Source: Flavobacteriales bacterium (GTDB lineage Bacteria; Bacteroidota; Bacteroidia; Flavobacteriales; Flavobacteriaceae). Taken from it: a DNA stretch of 64,000 nucleotides. Numbering within the stretch: the stretch's first letter is position 1; each line of letters begins with the position of its first letter. The notes beneath the pieces were generated by a model that saw only the letters and a program-made list of their open reading frames with translations, did no database searches and had not been told where the DNA came from. The position numbers were made by a program, and so were the translations under genes. Of the stretch, positions 18,889 to 27,708 are shown in pieces. The stretch spans positions 1 through 64,000 of the forward strand of contig JAGXRF010000080.1 of NCBI GenBank assembly GCA_018335925.1, read 5' to 3'.

Positions 18889-18959
18889 CATTCGAATCAA
18901 GGGGAGGGAAGAACGGTTTTCGGACCTCCCCATTTTTCAACTTTCAATAAAAAACAGCT

Positions 18960-19925
18960 ATGAATCGAATCACACCTATCATCATCTTCCTTCTTTATGC
19001 AGTACTGGGCATTGGGACGAATCTCCAGGCCCAGTCCCGGAAATTCTTCAGTCAGTTTTCCCATTTTCAGGGGTATTTTAATCCCGCACTTACCGGATAT
19101 GAAGGAAGCGTGGTGAGAGGAATGGTCCGCAACCAGTGGGGAGGAATAGAAGGCGCACCAAAGACCTATTTTGTGTCGGCTGAGCTTGACTTCGGGGAGC
19201 TGTCGGGAGAGCTGGATCCGGCCCTGATGGGGAAGAATGCCCTTTCGGTGAACCTGCTTCAGGATAATTACGGGGCATTCAGGGAGAATGAACTGACCGT
19301 CAACTATGCGGCCAGGGTTCGCCTAACCGAGAATCACAACCTGCGTTTGGGCACCGGAGTAAGCTATCAAAGCATCCGGCTGGATGGAAATGCCCTGACG
19401 ACAGAAGAAGCCAACGACCCAACGATTGGCCAATACATCGGCACCTTCAGCAACATGAACGTTATTGACTTCAACATTGGCATGGCCTTAACCCATGCCA
19501 ACTACTACGTGAGCTATGGCATCCACCGGGTCAACGGAGGCAATATTCAAAGTGGGGACGAGTTCATGGACGGGTATCCGGCAGAGCAGATGATTCAGGC
19601 TGGATATCGGGAAGCCTTGAATGAGAATCTGGCCATTGCGGCCAACGGATTTTTCAGGTCTCGAAAAGATCTTCCGGATATCATGGAGTTCAACCTGAAG
19701 CTCCTGATGATGGACCGTTTTTGGTTGGGGATGGGTCACCGGGTGGATTATGCGACCAATGTCCAGTTGGGATTTATCACCGGAAAGCTTCGCCTCGGCT
19801 ATGTGTATGAGTTTCCTATGGCGGAAAGCTACCTCTTACCCGGAGGAATCCATGAGTTTACACTGGCGCTGAACCTGTTTCGTCCGAATGAGCGGAGAAC
19901 CAGGGATGAGATGATTATTTGGTAG
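18960..19925 (+). CDS. PorP/SprF-family type IX secretion outer-membrane protein
   Basis: A 321-residue outer-membrane barrel with a signal peptide ending at about LQAQS (25). It opens with the family's typical FSQFSHFQGYFNPALTGYEGS and has repeated strand motifs (LRLGTGVSYQSI, FNIGMALTHANYYVSYGIH) to a C-terminal aromatic strand. PorP/SprF proteins anchor or assist T9SS substrates that carry type B sorting domains and are normally encoded directly downstream of them, as here. Intergenic distance is 71 bp, so co-transcription is likely. Which surface attachment role it has for this adhesin is inferred. Confidence 0.93.
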   Translation: MNRITPIIIFLLYAVLGIGTNLQAQSRKFFSQFSHFQGYFNPALTGYEGSVVRGMVRNQWGGIEGAPKTYFVSAELDFGELSGELDPALMGKNALSVNLLQDNYGAFRENELTVNYAARVRLTENHNLRLGTGVSYQSIRLDGNALTTEEANDPTIGQYIGTFSNMNVIDFNIGMALTHANYYVSYGIHRVNGGNIQSGDEFMDGYPAEQMIQAGYREALNENLAIAANGFFRSRKDLPDIMEFNLKLLMMDRFWLGMGHRVDYATNVQLGFITGKLRLGYVYEFPMAESYLLPGGIHEFTLALNLFRPNERRTRDEMIIW

Positions 19926-20064
19926 ACAAGTTGAGATCACATTCTTAATTCCACCGTTTAGCATTTACTAAAGATAAGACAACTGTAAATCAATGAGTTG
20001 TAAAAGTCATTCGAATGAAACTCTCCCAGTCACTCTAGTTTTCTGTTAAATTCTGTGAGAGCCT

Positions 20065-20096
20065 AAAAAAATCCGGATTGAACAGTCAATCCGGAT
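20065..20096 (-). terminator. Intrinsic terminator of the RND operon
   Basis: Perfect 11-bp arms ATCCGGATTGA (20071-20081) and TCAATCCGGAT (20086-20096) with a 4-base loop, followed on the minus strand by six T. It lies 26 bp after the last gene of the minus-strand RND operon. Confidence 0.9.
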
Positions 20097-20121
20097 GGGT
20101 AATCAAACAACCTGTGACTAG

Positions 20122-20361
20122 TTATTGAGAGCTAAATTCTTCAATCAGTCTAATAGGCCTTAGCTCAAACTCGTTAAATTCTTTTTCCAGATTCTTTTTT
20201 GACACATACTCCAGCTCAAAGATCAAACCGTTGATAAAAATCTCATCCATGTGGAGATCATTTTTCAGATGCATGTTTCCTTGTTTTCCCTTCAGGTTTA
20301 TTCCATAAGATTCAAAAACCCGGACTAGTTTTTTCGATATATTCATCCCTTTCAATTTCAT
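20122..20361 (-). CDS. Small acyl-carrier-protein-like protein lacking the serine
   Basis: A 79-residue protein ending the RND operon, 4 bp after the small membrane protein and just before the operon terminator. The segment NDLHMDEIFINGLIFELEYVSK aligns by eye with the ACP pattern DLGxDSLxxxELVMALEEEF, and the tail (LRPIRLIEEF) fits helix IV. The serine that carries phosphopantetheine in DSL is Glu here (HMDEI), so it cannot be a conventional carrier. It may be a structural ACP mimic, or the likeness may be chance in a small helical protein. Position argues for a real gene; function unknown. Confidence 0.6.
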   Translation of the reverse strand: MKLKGMNISKKLVRVFESYGINLKGKQGNMHLKNDLHMDEIFINGLIFELEYVSKKNLEKEFNEFELRPIRLIEEFSSQ

Positions 20362-20365
20362 CCCT

Positions 20366-20752
20366 TTATTTTTTTTCTCTCAAATCCTTTCCGTAAATCT
20401 CCAAAATAGCTCCTAAGCCCGTCAGGAAATAGCCTAAAAGGATCCATTCCTTTAGGGTCCAATTACCCATGATTAGCTCAGTTAAATTGGCCAACAGGGG
20501 TAACAAACCCACACCTATACAACCCAATGCCACCTGAATGCGAACCTTAAGTTCTTCAGCTCCTGAGCCTATCCAGAGTAGATAAGTCAGAAAAACAAGC
20601 ATTAGAGCCCCTGCTGCTTTTAGCGATAACTCCAATGTTTCAAGCCCAAACCCTGCTCCAATCAAAACCAGATAGGCTAGATAAAGCTGGAATAAGGCCA
20701 GGGCCCGAATCCCCAGTTTGGAGAATTCGAGCCCGTGCTTAGTCTTCATCAT
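20366..20752 (-). CDS. Small four-helix membrane protein
   Basis: About 128 residues with four hydrophobic segments (ALALFQLYLAYLVLIGAGFG, AAGALMLVFLTYLLWIG, VALGCIGVGLLPLLANL, WILLGYFLTGLGAILEIYG). The ATG pair at 20749-20752 is chosen because an earlier in-frame start runs into the RND gene and adds only basic, non-membrane sequence. It begins 14 bp after the RND stop, so it belongs to the same transcript. I recognise no family. It may be a pump accessory protein or an operon passenger. Confidence 0.6.
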   Translation of the reverse strand: MMKTKHGLEFSKLGIRALALFQLYLAYLVLIGAGFGLETLELSLKAAGALMLVFLTYLLWIGSGAEELKVRIQVALGCIGVGLLPLLANLTELIMGNWTLKEWILLGYFLTGLGAILEIYGKDLREKK

Positions 20753-20765
20753 CAACCAAAATGGG

Positions 20766-23700
20766 TCAGACGTAAGCAGCAGCCTCAGATTCAAATTCAC
20801 TGATCGGAGTGTCTTCCAGGAAAATCTCCTTCTTCTTGTTTTTTCCGAACTTTTCCAGAATTCGGTCAAAGAGGTAGTAGATCACGGGAACCACAATCAG
20901 TGTCAAAAACATGGAAGAAATTAACCCTCCAATGATTACCCAGGCGAGACCGTTTTTCCACTCGGCACCAGCTCCACCTGCCAAGGCAATTGGCATCATC
21001 CCAAAAACCATGGCAAGAGTGGTCATCAAAATCGGACGAAACCGGATTTTTACGGCTTTTTCCAAGGCGGATTTGACTTCCACCCCAGCAGCTTTCAACT
21101 GATTGGTAAAATCGACCAGGAGAATGGCGTTTTTGGCAACCAAGCCCATCAGCATGATCAAACCCATGATGGAGAAAATACTCAACGTGCCTTTGGTCAA
21201 AGCCAAAGCAAGGAAGGAACCGATAATTGCCAGCGGCAAAGAAAACATCACCACCAAGGGATAGACATACGAATCATACAGAGCAACCATAATCAGGTAG
21301 ATCATAAGAATGGAAGCCAACAAGGCGATTCCCAAACTCCCGAATCCCTCACTTTGATTTTTCATGTCACCTTCATAGGCAATCTGAACTTGATCTGGCA
21401 GATCCATAGCTGCTATCTGGGCAGTTAACTCTGCACCGACTGTACCCGCAGGAACACCTGCAACCTGTGATTTGATCGATACAGAAGAAATTCGGTCCCG
21501 GCGCTCCAACTTGGTTGGTCCTTCGGATTGAGTCACGGCAGCAAATTGCTTGAGTTTGATCAGCTCTCCCCGGGTGTTGGTAAAGGTGATACTTTCCACA
21601 TCTGACAAGGATTTTCGGTCAAATTCATTCAGTTTGACCAGTATGTCATACTCAAATTCCCCATCCCGGTATTTGGAATCATCGTTCCCGTTGAAAGCGA
21701 CTTGCATGGTACCACCTACTGCGTCCAGGGAAAGACCTAGTTCATTCATTTTGTCCCGATCCACTTCTACCTTGATTTCAGGGTTACCTTCTTCCAGAGA
21801 ACTTTCGATTTTTCGGATGCCTCTGATGTTCATCATCGCTGCAATGATTTTATCGGAAGCATATTTCAGACTGTCTTTGTCCGGACCGGAAACGATCACC
21901 TGAATAGGCGCATCATTTGCAGTTCCCAGGATCGATATCGGAACGGCAGTATATTCTGCACCGATTAAATTCTCTTCCAGGTAACGCTCCACTTCTCTGG
22001 CATATTCAGGACCAGTCAAGTTTCGATTCTCTTTCGGAACCAACTTTACTGATACCTCCGAGGTATAGGGTACTGACTGAGATCCGGAAATAGAACCACT
22101 GGTAATACCTACCGTGGTAAAGACTTCGGTTACTTCCGGCCTTGATCTCAGGTATTTCTCAACTTCCTGAGTTTGAAAATTGGTTTGTTCTATAGTGGCA
22201 TCTTTAGGAAGCTCGATCCTGACGATGAATTCTCCACGGTCACCTTCGGATACAAACTCACTTCCGATAAAGCCAAATCCTACCAGCATAAAAGAGGAAA
22301 CAAACAACACCAGGGTCAACCCGAGTGTGATGGCCTTATGGGTAAAACTCCATTTTAAAATCCCGATGATCCAATCAACAAAGCTGTCAATTGCCTTTTC
22401 AAAACCAGAAATGACTTTTCCCAAGAAGGTGTTTGGATTCAAATGCTCTAACTTGGAAAAACGGGAAGTTAGGAGAGGAATCAGGGTGAATGCTACCAGC
22501 AAACTGATCAGTGTCGCCGCAGCTACCGTAATACTAAACTGGGTTAAAATCCCTGAAATTAGTCCTCCTGTCAAGGTCAGTGGAACGAATACCACGACGA
22601 TCACCAACGTGATCGAAACGACCGTTCCGCCGATTTCCCGGATCCCGTCATAGGAAGCCTGCATGATGTTTTTGCCCATTTCCAAGTGTCGGTAGACGTT
22701 TTCAATGACCACAATCGCATCATCAACCAGGATACCAACCACAAGAGAAAGCGCCAGTAAACTCATCAGGTTCAGGGTAAACCCTGCCAAAAACATGATG
22801 GTGAATGTTGCAATGATCGAAACCGGAACCGCTACCATGACAATGACAGCATTTCGGATACTGTGAAGAAACAGTAACATGATCAAGGCTACCAGCAAAA
22901 CGGCAAGCAGCAAATCTTTGATCACGTCATTCGCGGCTTCAAGTGTAAACTCCGAACTGTCCTGTGATACCTGGAAATTAAGGCCTTCGGCAACATAGGA
23001 ACTCTCCAGTTCATGAAGCGTTTTTTCCACAATCTGAGCTACCTCCACAGCGTTGGCGTCGGATTGTTTTTGAATCGTCAGACCGATGGCATCGTTTCCG
23101 TTGAGTCGGTTGATGATGCTGGCATCTTTGAAGTCGTCCTGCACCTCGGCAATCTCTTTGAGTTTTATGGGTGCTTGATTTTCCCGATAAGCCACCACCA
23201 ATTCCTCGATTTCTTTGAGGCTGGAAAACTTTCCTGCCAGTCGGATCAAGACCTGACCTTCGTCATTTTTTAATCTTCCTGTCGGAAAATCCAGATTACC
23301 GGTACCTATGACCTGTGCCACTGCCAGGGGAGATATTCCATAGGCATCCATTTTATTTCGGTCCAGATTTACCTTGATTTCACGTTCGTTTCCCCCAAGA
23401 ATATTTACTTGGGCAACGCCTTGAATCTTGGACAATGCAGGCTGGATCCGGTTTTTCACCAAGTCGTAAAATTCTGCCGACTCCAGGTTGGAATTTACGG
23501 CCATCTGCATGATCGGCAAATCACCGAGGTCAAACTTTCCCAGACTTGGTGGTTCTACTTCTTTGGGTAAATCACCCAGGATTGCATTAATTTTTCTCTG
23601 TGCGTCCTGAATGGAGGCATCCACATCCACTTTATCTGTAAGTTCTACCGTGACAATCGAAATATTTTCCAAGGAGGTAGACTGAATGGATTTGATTCCT

Positions 23701-23924
23701 TCAAGTGATGCGATCGCGTCCTCAATTTTCTTAGTCACGGAATTTTCCACCTCAGCCGGCGCAGCTCCTGGGTAAACCGTGGAGATGGTCACAATATTGG
23801 AAGCAAACTTGGGCAAAAGCTCATAGGAAAGCTGGGAATATGAAAACAATCCCAACAGGGTGAGCACGGTAAAGACTACGACTACCAGGGTCGGTCTTTT
23901 GATCGAAAGTTTGGTAATCTGCAT
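20766..23924 (-). CDS. RND efflux pump inner-membrane transporter (HAE1/AcrB type)
   Basis: A 1052-residue proton-driven exporter. It has the RND layout: a first membrane helix at residues 12-30, two large periplasmic loops, and eleven more helices in two bundles. Hallmarks are YPGAAPAEVENSVTKKIE in the porter domain, the TM4 proton-relay pair in VGILVDDAIVVIENVYRHLE, and GLIMLMGLVAKNAILLVDF in the second half. Sequence and neighbours fit the hydrophobe/amphiphile class rather than metal pumps. The adaptor gene precedes it with 1 bp between, and an outer-membrane factor and a GbsR/MarR regulator lie further upstream. It probably exports drugs, detergents or endogenous lipophilic compounds. 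Confidence 0.96.
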   Translation of the reverse strand: MQITKLSIKRPTLVVVVFTVLTLLGLFSYSQLSYELLPKFASNIVTISTVYPGAAPAEVENSVTKKIEDAIASLEGIKSIQSTSLENISIVTVELTDKVDVDASIQDAQRKINAILGDLPKEVEPPSLGKFDLGDLPIMQMAVNSNLESAEFYDLVKNRIQPALSKIQGVAQVNILGGNEREIKVNLDRNKMDAYGISPLAVAQVIGTGNLDFPTGRLKNDEGQVLIRLAGKFSSLKEIEELVVAYRENQAPIKLKEIAEVQDDFKDASIINRLNGNDAIGLTIQKQSDANAVEVAQIVEKTLHELESSYVAEGLNFQVSQDSSEFTLEAANDVIKDLLLAVLLVALIMLLFLHSIRNAVIVMVAVPVSIIATFTIMFLAGFTLNLMSLLALSLVVGILVDDAIVVIENVYRHLEMGKNIMQASYDGIREIGGTVVSITLVIVVVFVPLTLTGGLISGILTQFSITVAAATLISLLVAFTLIPLLTSRFSKLEHLNPNTFLGKVISGFEKAIDSFVDWIIGILKWSFTHKAITLGLTLVLFVSSFMLVGFGFIGSEFVSEGDRGEFIVRIELPKDATIEQTNFQTQEVEKYLRSRPEVTEVFTTVGITSGSISGSQSVPYTSEVSVKLVPKENRNLTGPEYAREVERYLEENLIGAEYTAVPISILGTANDAPIQVIVSGPDKDSLKYASDKIIAAMMNIRGIRKIESSLEEGNPEIKVEVDRDKMNELGLSLDAVGGTMQVAFNGNDDSKYRDGEFEYDILVKLNEFDRKSLSDVESITFTNTRGELIKLKQFAAVTQSEGPTKLERRDRISSVSIKSQVAGVPAGTVGAELTAQIAAMDLPDQVQIAYEGDMKNQSEGFGSLGIALLASILMIYLIMVALYDSYVYPLVVMFSLPLAIIGSFLALALTKGTLSIFSIMGLIMLMGLVAKNAILLVDFTNQLKAAGVEVKSALEKAVKIRFRPILMTTLAMVFGMMPIALAGGAGAEWKNGLAWVIIGGLISSMFLTLIVVPVIYYLFDRILEKFGKNKKKEIFLEDTPISEFESEAAAYV

Positions 23925-23925
23925 C

Positions 23926-24975
23926 TTATTGGGCTTTTACAGAGATACCTTCTTTCACATTGATCAGGCCGGAGGCGATGATTTCATCTCCCTCGGTGAG
24001 CCCCTCCGTGACTTCAACCAAAGACTCATTGATTGGCTGGACCTGAACAGATCGATAGACAGCCAGTCCGTTTTCAATGGTAAACACGCCGGGATTTTTC
24101 AATCCGCCAACAAGGGATTTCCTGTTGATCAACAGTCGGTTTGCCGTATCAGTGCTGGCAAAGGTCGCTGTGCCAAACATCCCGGGTTTGATTTCCGAAG
24201 ACGGATTTTTGAGTTCCAAAATCACCTCATATTTAAACGCCCCGTCCGCCTTGTCTGAAATAAATGTGACCACACCTTCCTGGGTCACATTGGGAAGCGC
24301 GTTCACCTGAACCGGAACTTTCTGACCCAGGTTCACTGTAGCCACTTCCCGCTCAGAGACTTGAAGGTTTAATTTCAAAGGATTTTTGTTAATCAGTTCT
24401 GCCAATGGCATACCTGGACTGACCAGCGTTCCCGGCTCGTAAAAATCCTCATTGATGTAGCCGGAAATAGGGGCTTTGATTTGGGTATCCTCAGCTCGCT
24501 TTTGGATGGCCTGTAGCTGGGCTTCTGCTATTTTAAATGCCCTGTCAGTATCCTCGTATTGCTTTTTGGTCACTGCGTCCGTTTCCATCAGATTGGTAAA
24601 ACGCTGGAGATCCTTTTTGGCCTGATCCAAATTGAGCCTGGCAATGGTTAATTCGGACTGGATTAACCGATCGTCAATTTGAAGGATTAATTCCCCGGCA
24701 CGCACAAAGTCTCCTTTTCGCTTATGGATTTTCACCACTGCACCCCCTGTTTCCGCCATGAGGGTGAGCTCTTGATGTGCTTCAAATATCCCGTTGGATT
24801 CGAAGCTCAGATCCATCAGTTTTGATTGCACCTTTTCAACCGTTACCGGTACATATTCACTGGATTTCATGGCAGTCTCAGTTGCTGCCTCCATTTCTGC
24901 CTTATTGGAATACAGGGTGAAGGCCACTGCTCCAACAGAAACAACTAACAATAGGATGATGAGTAACTTTTTCAT
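23926..24975 (-). CDS. RND periplasmic adaptor (membrane fusion protein)
   Basis: A 349-residue adaptor with an N-terminal membrane anchor (MKKLLIILLLVVSVGAVAF). The biotinyl-lipoyl half motifs (LMAETGGAVVKIHKRKGDFVRAGELILQID and IKAPISGYINEDFYEPGTLVSPG) flank a helical hairpin; the beta-barrel and membrane-proximal domains follow. It links the RND pump (1 bp downstream) to the outer-membrane factor (20 bp upstream). Start is the first ATG, which gives the anchor. Confidence 0.95.
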   Translation of the reverse strand: MKKLLIILLLVVSVGAVAFTLYSNKAEMEAATETAMKSSEYVPVTVEKVQSKLMDLSFESNGIFEAHQELTLMAETGGAVVKIHKRKGDFVRAGELILQIDDRLIQSELTIARLNLDQAKKDLQRFTNLMETDAVTKKQYEDTDRAFKIAEAQLQAIQKRAEDTQIKAPISGYINEDFYEPGTLVSPGMPLAELINKNPLKLNLQVSEREVATVNLGQKVPVQVNALPNVTQEGVVTFISDKADGAFKYEVILELKNPSSEIKPGMFGTATFASTDTANRLLINRKSLVGGLKNPGVFTIENGLAVYRSVQVQPINESLVEVTEGLTEGDEIIASGLINVKEGISVKAQ

Positions 24976-24995
24976 GTGTAAAAGAATGGGTTGGT

Positions 24996-26360
24996 TTAGC
25001 TTGTGATTCTTGTGATTTGACCTGTGGATTTCAGGATTTCCAGTTGGGCAATCCTAACCTGAACAAGTTGATTGTTGAAATTTGCTCTTGCTTGCCTTTG
25101 TGTGGATTCGGCTTCAAGCAGATCCGTCAGGGGGCTTAGGCCTTCCCGGTATAGCAAAGCCGTTTCTTTGAGCACATCTTCTGCAAGTTTGAGGTTTGCC
25201 TCATTTGCCCTGAGCGTTTGAAGGGCATTGAAATACTTTTTAGTCGCGTTGTTATATTCCATTTGGGCCGCATCCAAAGCCTGAGCGCGGTCTTCCAACA
25301 ATTGCTGTTGGCGGATTTTGGATTGTGCTGCCCGTGATTTAACCGCAAAACCATCAAAAATGGGGACCTGGAGTTTCAGACCAATCAGGGAGCCTTGGTA
25401 CCAAACTTTGCTTTCACTCAAAAAGTCAAAGTTGTTTGAGAAGGAGTTTCGGTTGAAATCTGCAAATCCGACCAAACTCGGATGGTTGGTCGCCTTAATG
25501 TTTTTATACTCGTAGTCATACAAGGTCTTCTGAATATCCAAAACTTGAATATCTGTTCGACTTTCAGGATCTAAATCGGTCATTTGGAAATTGGCGATCG
25601 TCTCCGGGTTTACTTCTGATTTTTTTAGTTCAATGGGTGTGTCTACCGGAATTCCCATGATGAGTTTGAGATAGCTTAGTCCTCTGAAAATCTCAGTTTC
25701 AAGATTTTCCATTTCGCTTTCCAAAGTGGATAAATTCACCTTCACTCTGTTTAGGTCAACTTTTCTCACTAGGTCATTGGCCACTTGAGCTTCCAGTATC
25801 CGCTCCAATCCTTTCAACTGATCCACATTAGCCCTGAGATTTTCCCGTTGTAATTCCATCTGGGTTACCCCGAGGTAATTCATCGCGATGTCATAGATAA
25901 CCTGTTCTTCGGTCTGCTGGGAAAGTGTTTTGTAAAACTCCTCTGAAGTCCTGGCGGCTTTCAATCCGATTAAGTAGGAGCTGTTGAAAATGAGCTGGTT
26001 AACTGTTACCCCGGCTTTTAAGGATTGAGGTACACCTAGCGCGATCACTGCAACATCATCCGCATCTCCTGGACCGAACAAGCCTCCTGGAACAGCCTGA
26101 GGAAAAACATCAATGAAATTGTTGTAATTCCCATAAGCGGAAATCTGGGGAAGCCCGCCTGCCTTTACCTCATTGCGGTAAAATTTGGCTGATTCTTCAT
26201 CCATCAAAGCTTTTTTGATGCTTCGACTGTTTTCCAACCCTAGATTCAGGCAGGCCTTCAGGTCCAGCGTATCTGAGGGAATGGGAATCTCCTGTTTTGC
26301 CTGACCAAGTCCAGGAAAGGAAAAAAACAACATGAAACTAAAAACATAAATTCTGAACAT
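24996..26360 (-). CDS. TolC-family outer-membrane efflux protein
   Basis: A 454-residue outer-membrane channel with a signal peptide (about 1-21). Two repeated helical hairpin blocks are visible, with the typical LDLKACLNLGLENSRSIKKA opening and a second half ending in LYREGLSPLTDLLEAESTQRQARANFNNQLVQVRIAQLEILKSTG. It is the first structural gene of the operon. A candidate operator (26397-26414) lies in its upstream region, so repression could act here as well as at the regulator's own promoter. Confidence 0.95.
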   Translation of the reverse strand: MFRIYVFSFMLFFSFPGLGQAKQEIPIPSDTLDLKACLNLGLENSRSIKKALMDEESAKFYRNEVKAGGLPQISAYGNYNNFIDVFPQAVPGGLFGPGDADDVAVIALGVPQSLKAGVTVNQLIFNSSYLIGLKAARTSEEFYKTLSQQTEEQVIYDIAMNYLGVTQMELQRENLRANVDQLKGLERILEAQVANDLVRKVDLNRVKVNLSTLESEMENLETEIFRGLSYLKLIMGIPVDTPIELKKSEVNPETIANFQMTDLDPESRTDIQVLDIQKTLYDYEYKNIKATNHPSLVGFADFNRNSFSNNFDFLSESKVWYQGSLIGLKLQVPIFDGFAVKSRAAQSKIRQQQLLEDRAQALDAAQMEYNNATKKYFNALQTLRANEANLKLAEDVLKETALLYREGLSPLTDLLEAESTQRQARANFNNQLVQVRIAQLEILKSTGQITRITS

Positions 26361-26396
26361 ATTAGTAATAATTGGTTTAGGTAGTTAATTCTATTT

Positions 26397-26414
26397 GTTC
26401 TGTAAAAACAGAAC
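26397..26414. promoter_or_regulatory. Candidate GbsR/MarR operator, site 1
   Basis: GTTCTGTAAAAACAGAAC, an 18-bp site with perfect 7-bp arms, lies between the regulator gene and the TolC-family gene. A second 18-bp site with the same GTTCT-N8-AGAAC ends lies upstream of the regulator. Confidence 0.65.
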
Positions 26415-26431
26415 TTAATATGCAAATTTTT

Positions 26432-26890
26432 TTAAGCCTTGGATTTCTTGAATTCATTAAAAAGGGTAGGGATCTTGTTTTTGAGAAACTCCATGAAGCT
26501 GCACAGATTTTGGATGTGATGATTAAATTCCGGCTTTACATCTCCTCTTACCTTTAGAACGTCCTTCATGAAGGTGCTGATTTCGGAAATATCACAAAGC
26601 TCTTTCTCCAATGCTTCTTCCCACCTGTCCATAGTTATGTAGAAGTACCTTTTTCGCTCCCCATGCTTGGTTTTGTAGGCGATGTGATTTTGAAGCTGAA
26701 GGATATTCAACGCATTGCTGACTGCACTCTTGCTTACATTCAAATAATCCACAATCTCATCAAATGTGGCCTCAGCTTCATCCAAAACCAGAAGTAATCC
26801 TACGATCCGTCCCATGAGGGGCTGCATTCCACGCTGTTCATGAAACACTCCGATTCGTTCAATCAACTCCAATTTATTTTCGTTCAGCAT
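26432..26890 (-). CDS. GbsR/MarR-family transcriptional regulator
   Basis: A 152-residue winged-helix regulator. The DNA-binding part reads MGRIVGLLLVLDEAEATFDEIVDYLNVSKSAVSNALNILQLQNHIAYKTKHGERKRYFYI, matching GbsR-like MarR proteins. A C-terminal helical dimerisation region follows (DVKPEFNHHIQNLCSFMEFLKNKIP). It is the first gene of the minus-strand pump operon and probably represses it until a pump substrate binds. Two matching inverted repeats flank its gene. Confidence 0.92.
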   Translation of the reverse strand: MLNENKLELIERIGVFHEQRGMQPLMGRIVGLLLVLDEAEATFDEIVDYLNVSKSAVSNALNILQLQNHIAYKTKHGERKRYFYITMDRWEEALEKELCDISEISTFMKDVLKVRGDVKPEFNHHIQNLCSFMEFLKNKIPTLFNEFKKSKA

Positions 26891-26946
26891 TTGGGTTTAT
26901 GGTTAGTCAGAATTAAGAACGGAGCAAATGTAATTTGGTTCTGTTG

Positions 26947-26964
26947 GTTCTCCAAAAAAAGAAC
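26947..26964. promoter_or_regulatory. Candidate GbsR/MarR operator, site 2
   Basis: GTTCTCCAAAAAAAGAAC keeps the GTTCT...AGAAC ends with the same 8-base spacing as the site at 26397 and lies 57 bp upstream of the regulator start, where it could block the promoter. Confidence 0.6.
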
Positions 26965-27708
26965 AAACTTTTTTTTGGACAATATTTTCAGGAATATAAC
27001 TCTGCATTGAACCTAGTCCATTTTAATCGGGTAGGATGCCTTTGATTTTTTTTATTTTAAAAAGTCCTTTTTCTTGAATATCAACAATAAAGCGCATAAA
27101 AAAGCCCAATAAACTAGGATTCGTATAAACCAAATTTAGATATCTCTTTCGTTTTGGTTTTCCCAGGTTTGTGGATATTGCTCACAAAGTTAAATTTCTT
27201 TGTATTCAATTCAGTCGAACTATCTTTATCCTTTCCCATTCCTTTTACATACAGTAACTCCTGATTTCTAATATGTTGATATTCAATAAGTTTTAAACTT
27301 ATTTTAGGTTGAAACCAACTGCTGAAAACCTAAAAAAGTAAATCCTAAATCCTGCTGAACTTTGAAATAGGAAGTGAACCACTAAGTTTTTCCAACAGAT
27401 ATCTGATTGAATTTTACTAAATCACTCTTGAATTATTCCTTCCTGTAACCTTGGATTTTAACCAGTCTGGAACTCTTTTCTTCTTAATCAGAGCTGAATT
27501 CGTTTAATTCAAAAATCCTGATCAAATTTTCAGAAATGAAAGAGTCGGTTTGAATTGATTTCTCATTTGATGGTTTCCTTCTTCAATCCAATTTTTTTCT
27601 TCTACTCGTAAATAGATTGGATGAATTAATTTCTGTTTATAAATCCGATGGCTTTTTCCACCTCAATTTCCTTATAAAAAAAAACATTCCTAACTAGTTA
27701 CTTTCCCA
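26965..27708. other. Gene-free AT-rich intergenic region
   Basis: About 740 bases upstream of the ABC importer cluster without a supported ORF. I looked for a TPP riboswitch (CTGAGA and the ACCTGA element) and for preQ1- or cobalamin-type motifs and saw none. There are AT-rich direct and inverted fragments (e.g. AAGTTTTAAACTT near 27289) but no clear structure. Its length suggests regulation by proteins or an unrecognised RNA. Confidence 0.4.

Noticed and set aside
18163..18940. Antisense open frames over the adhesin C-terminus
   Set aside because: The sense strand carries the unmistakable T9SS sorting domain there.
26965..27708. TPP or preQ1 riboswitch in front of the ABC importer
   Set aside because: The conserved TPP strings (CTGAGA; ACCTGA followed by a GxTAATGCxxGCG-like element) and a preQ1-type pseudoknot were not found by eye.
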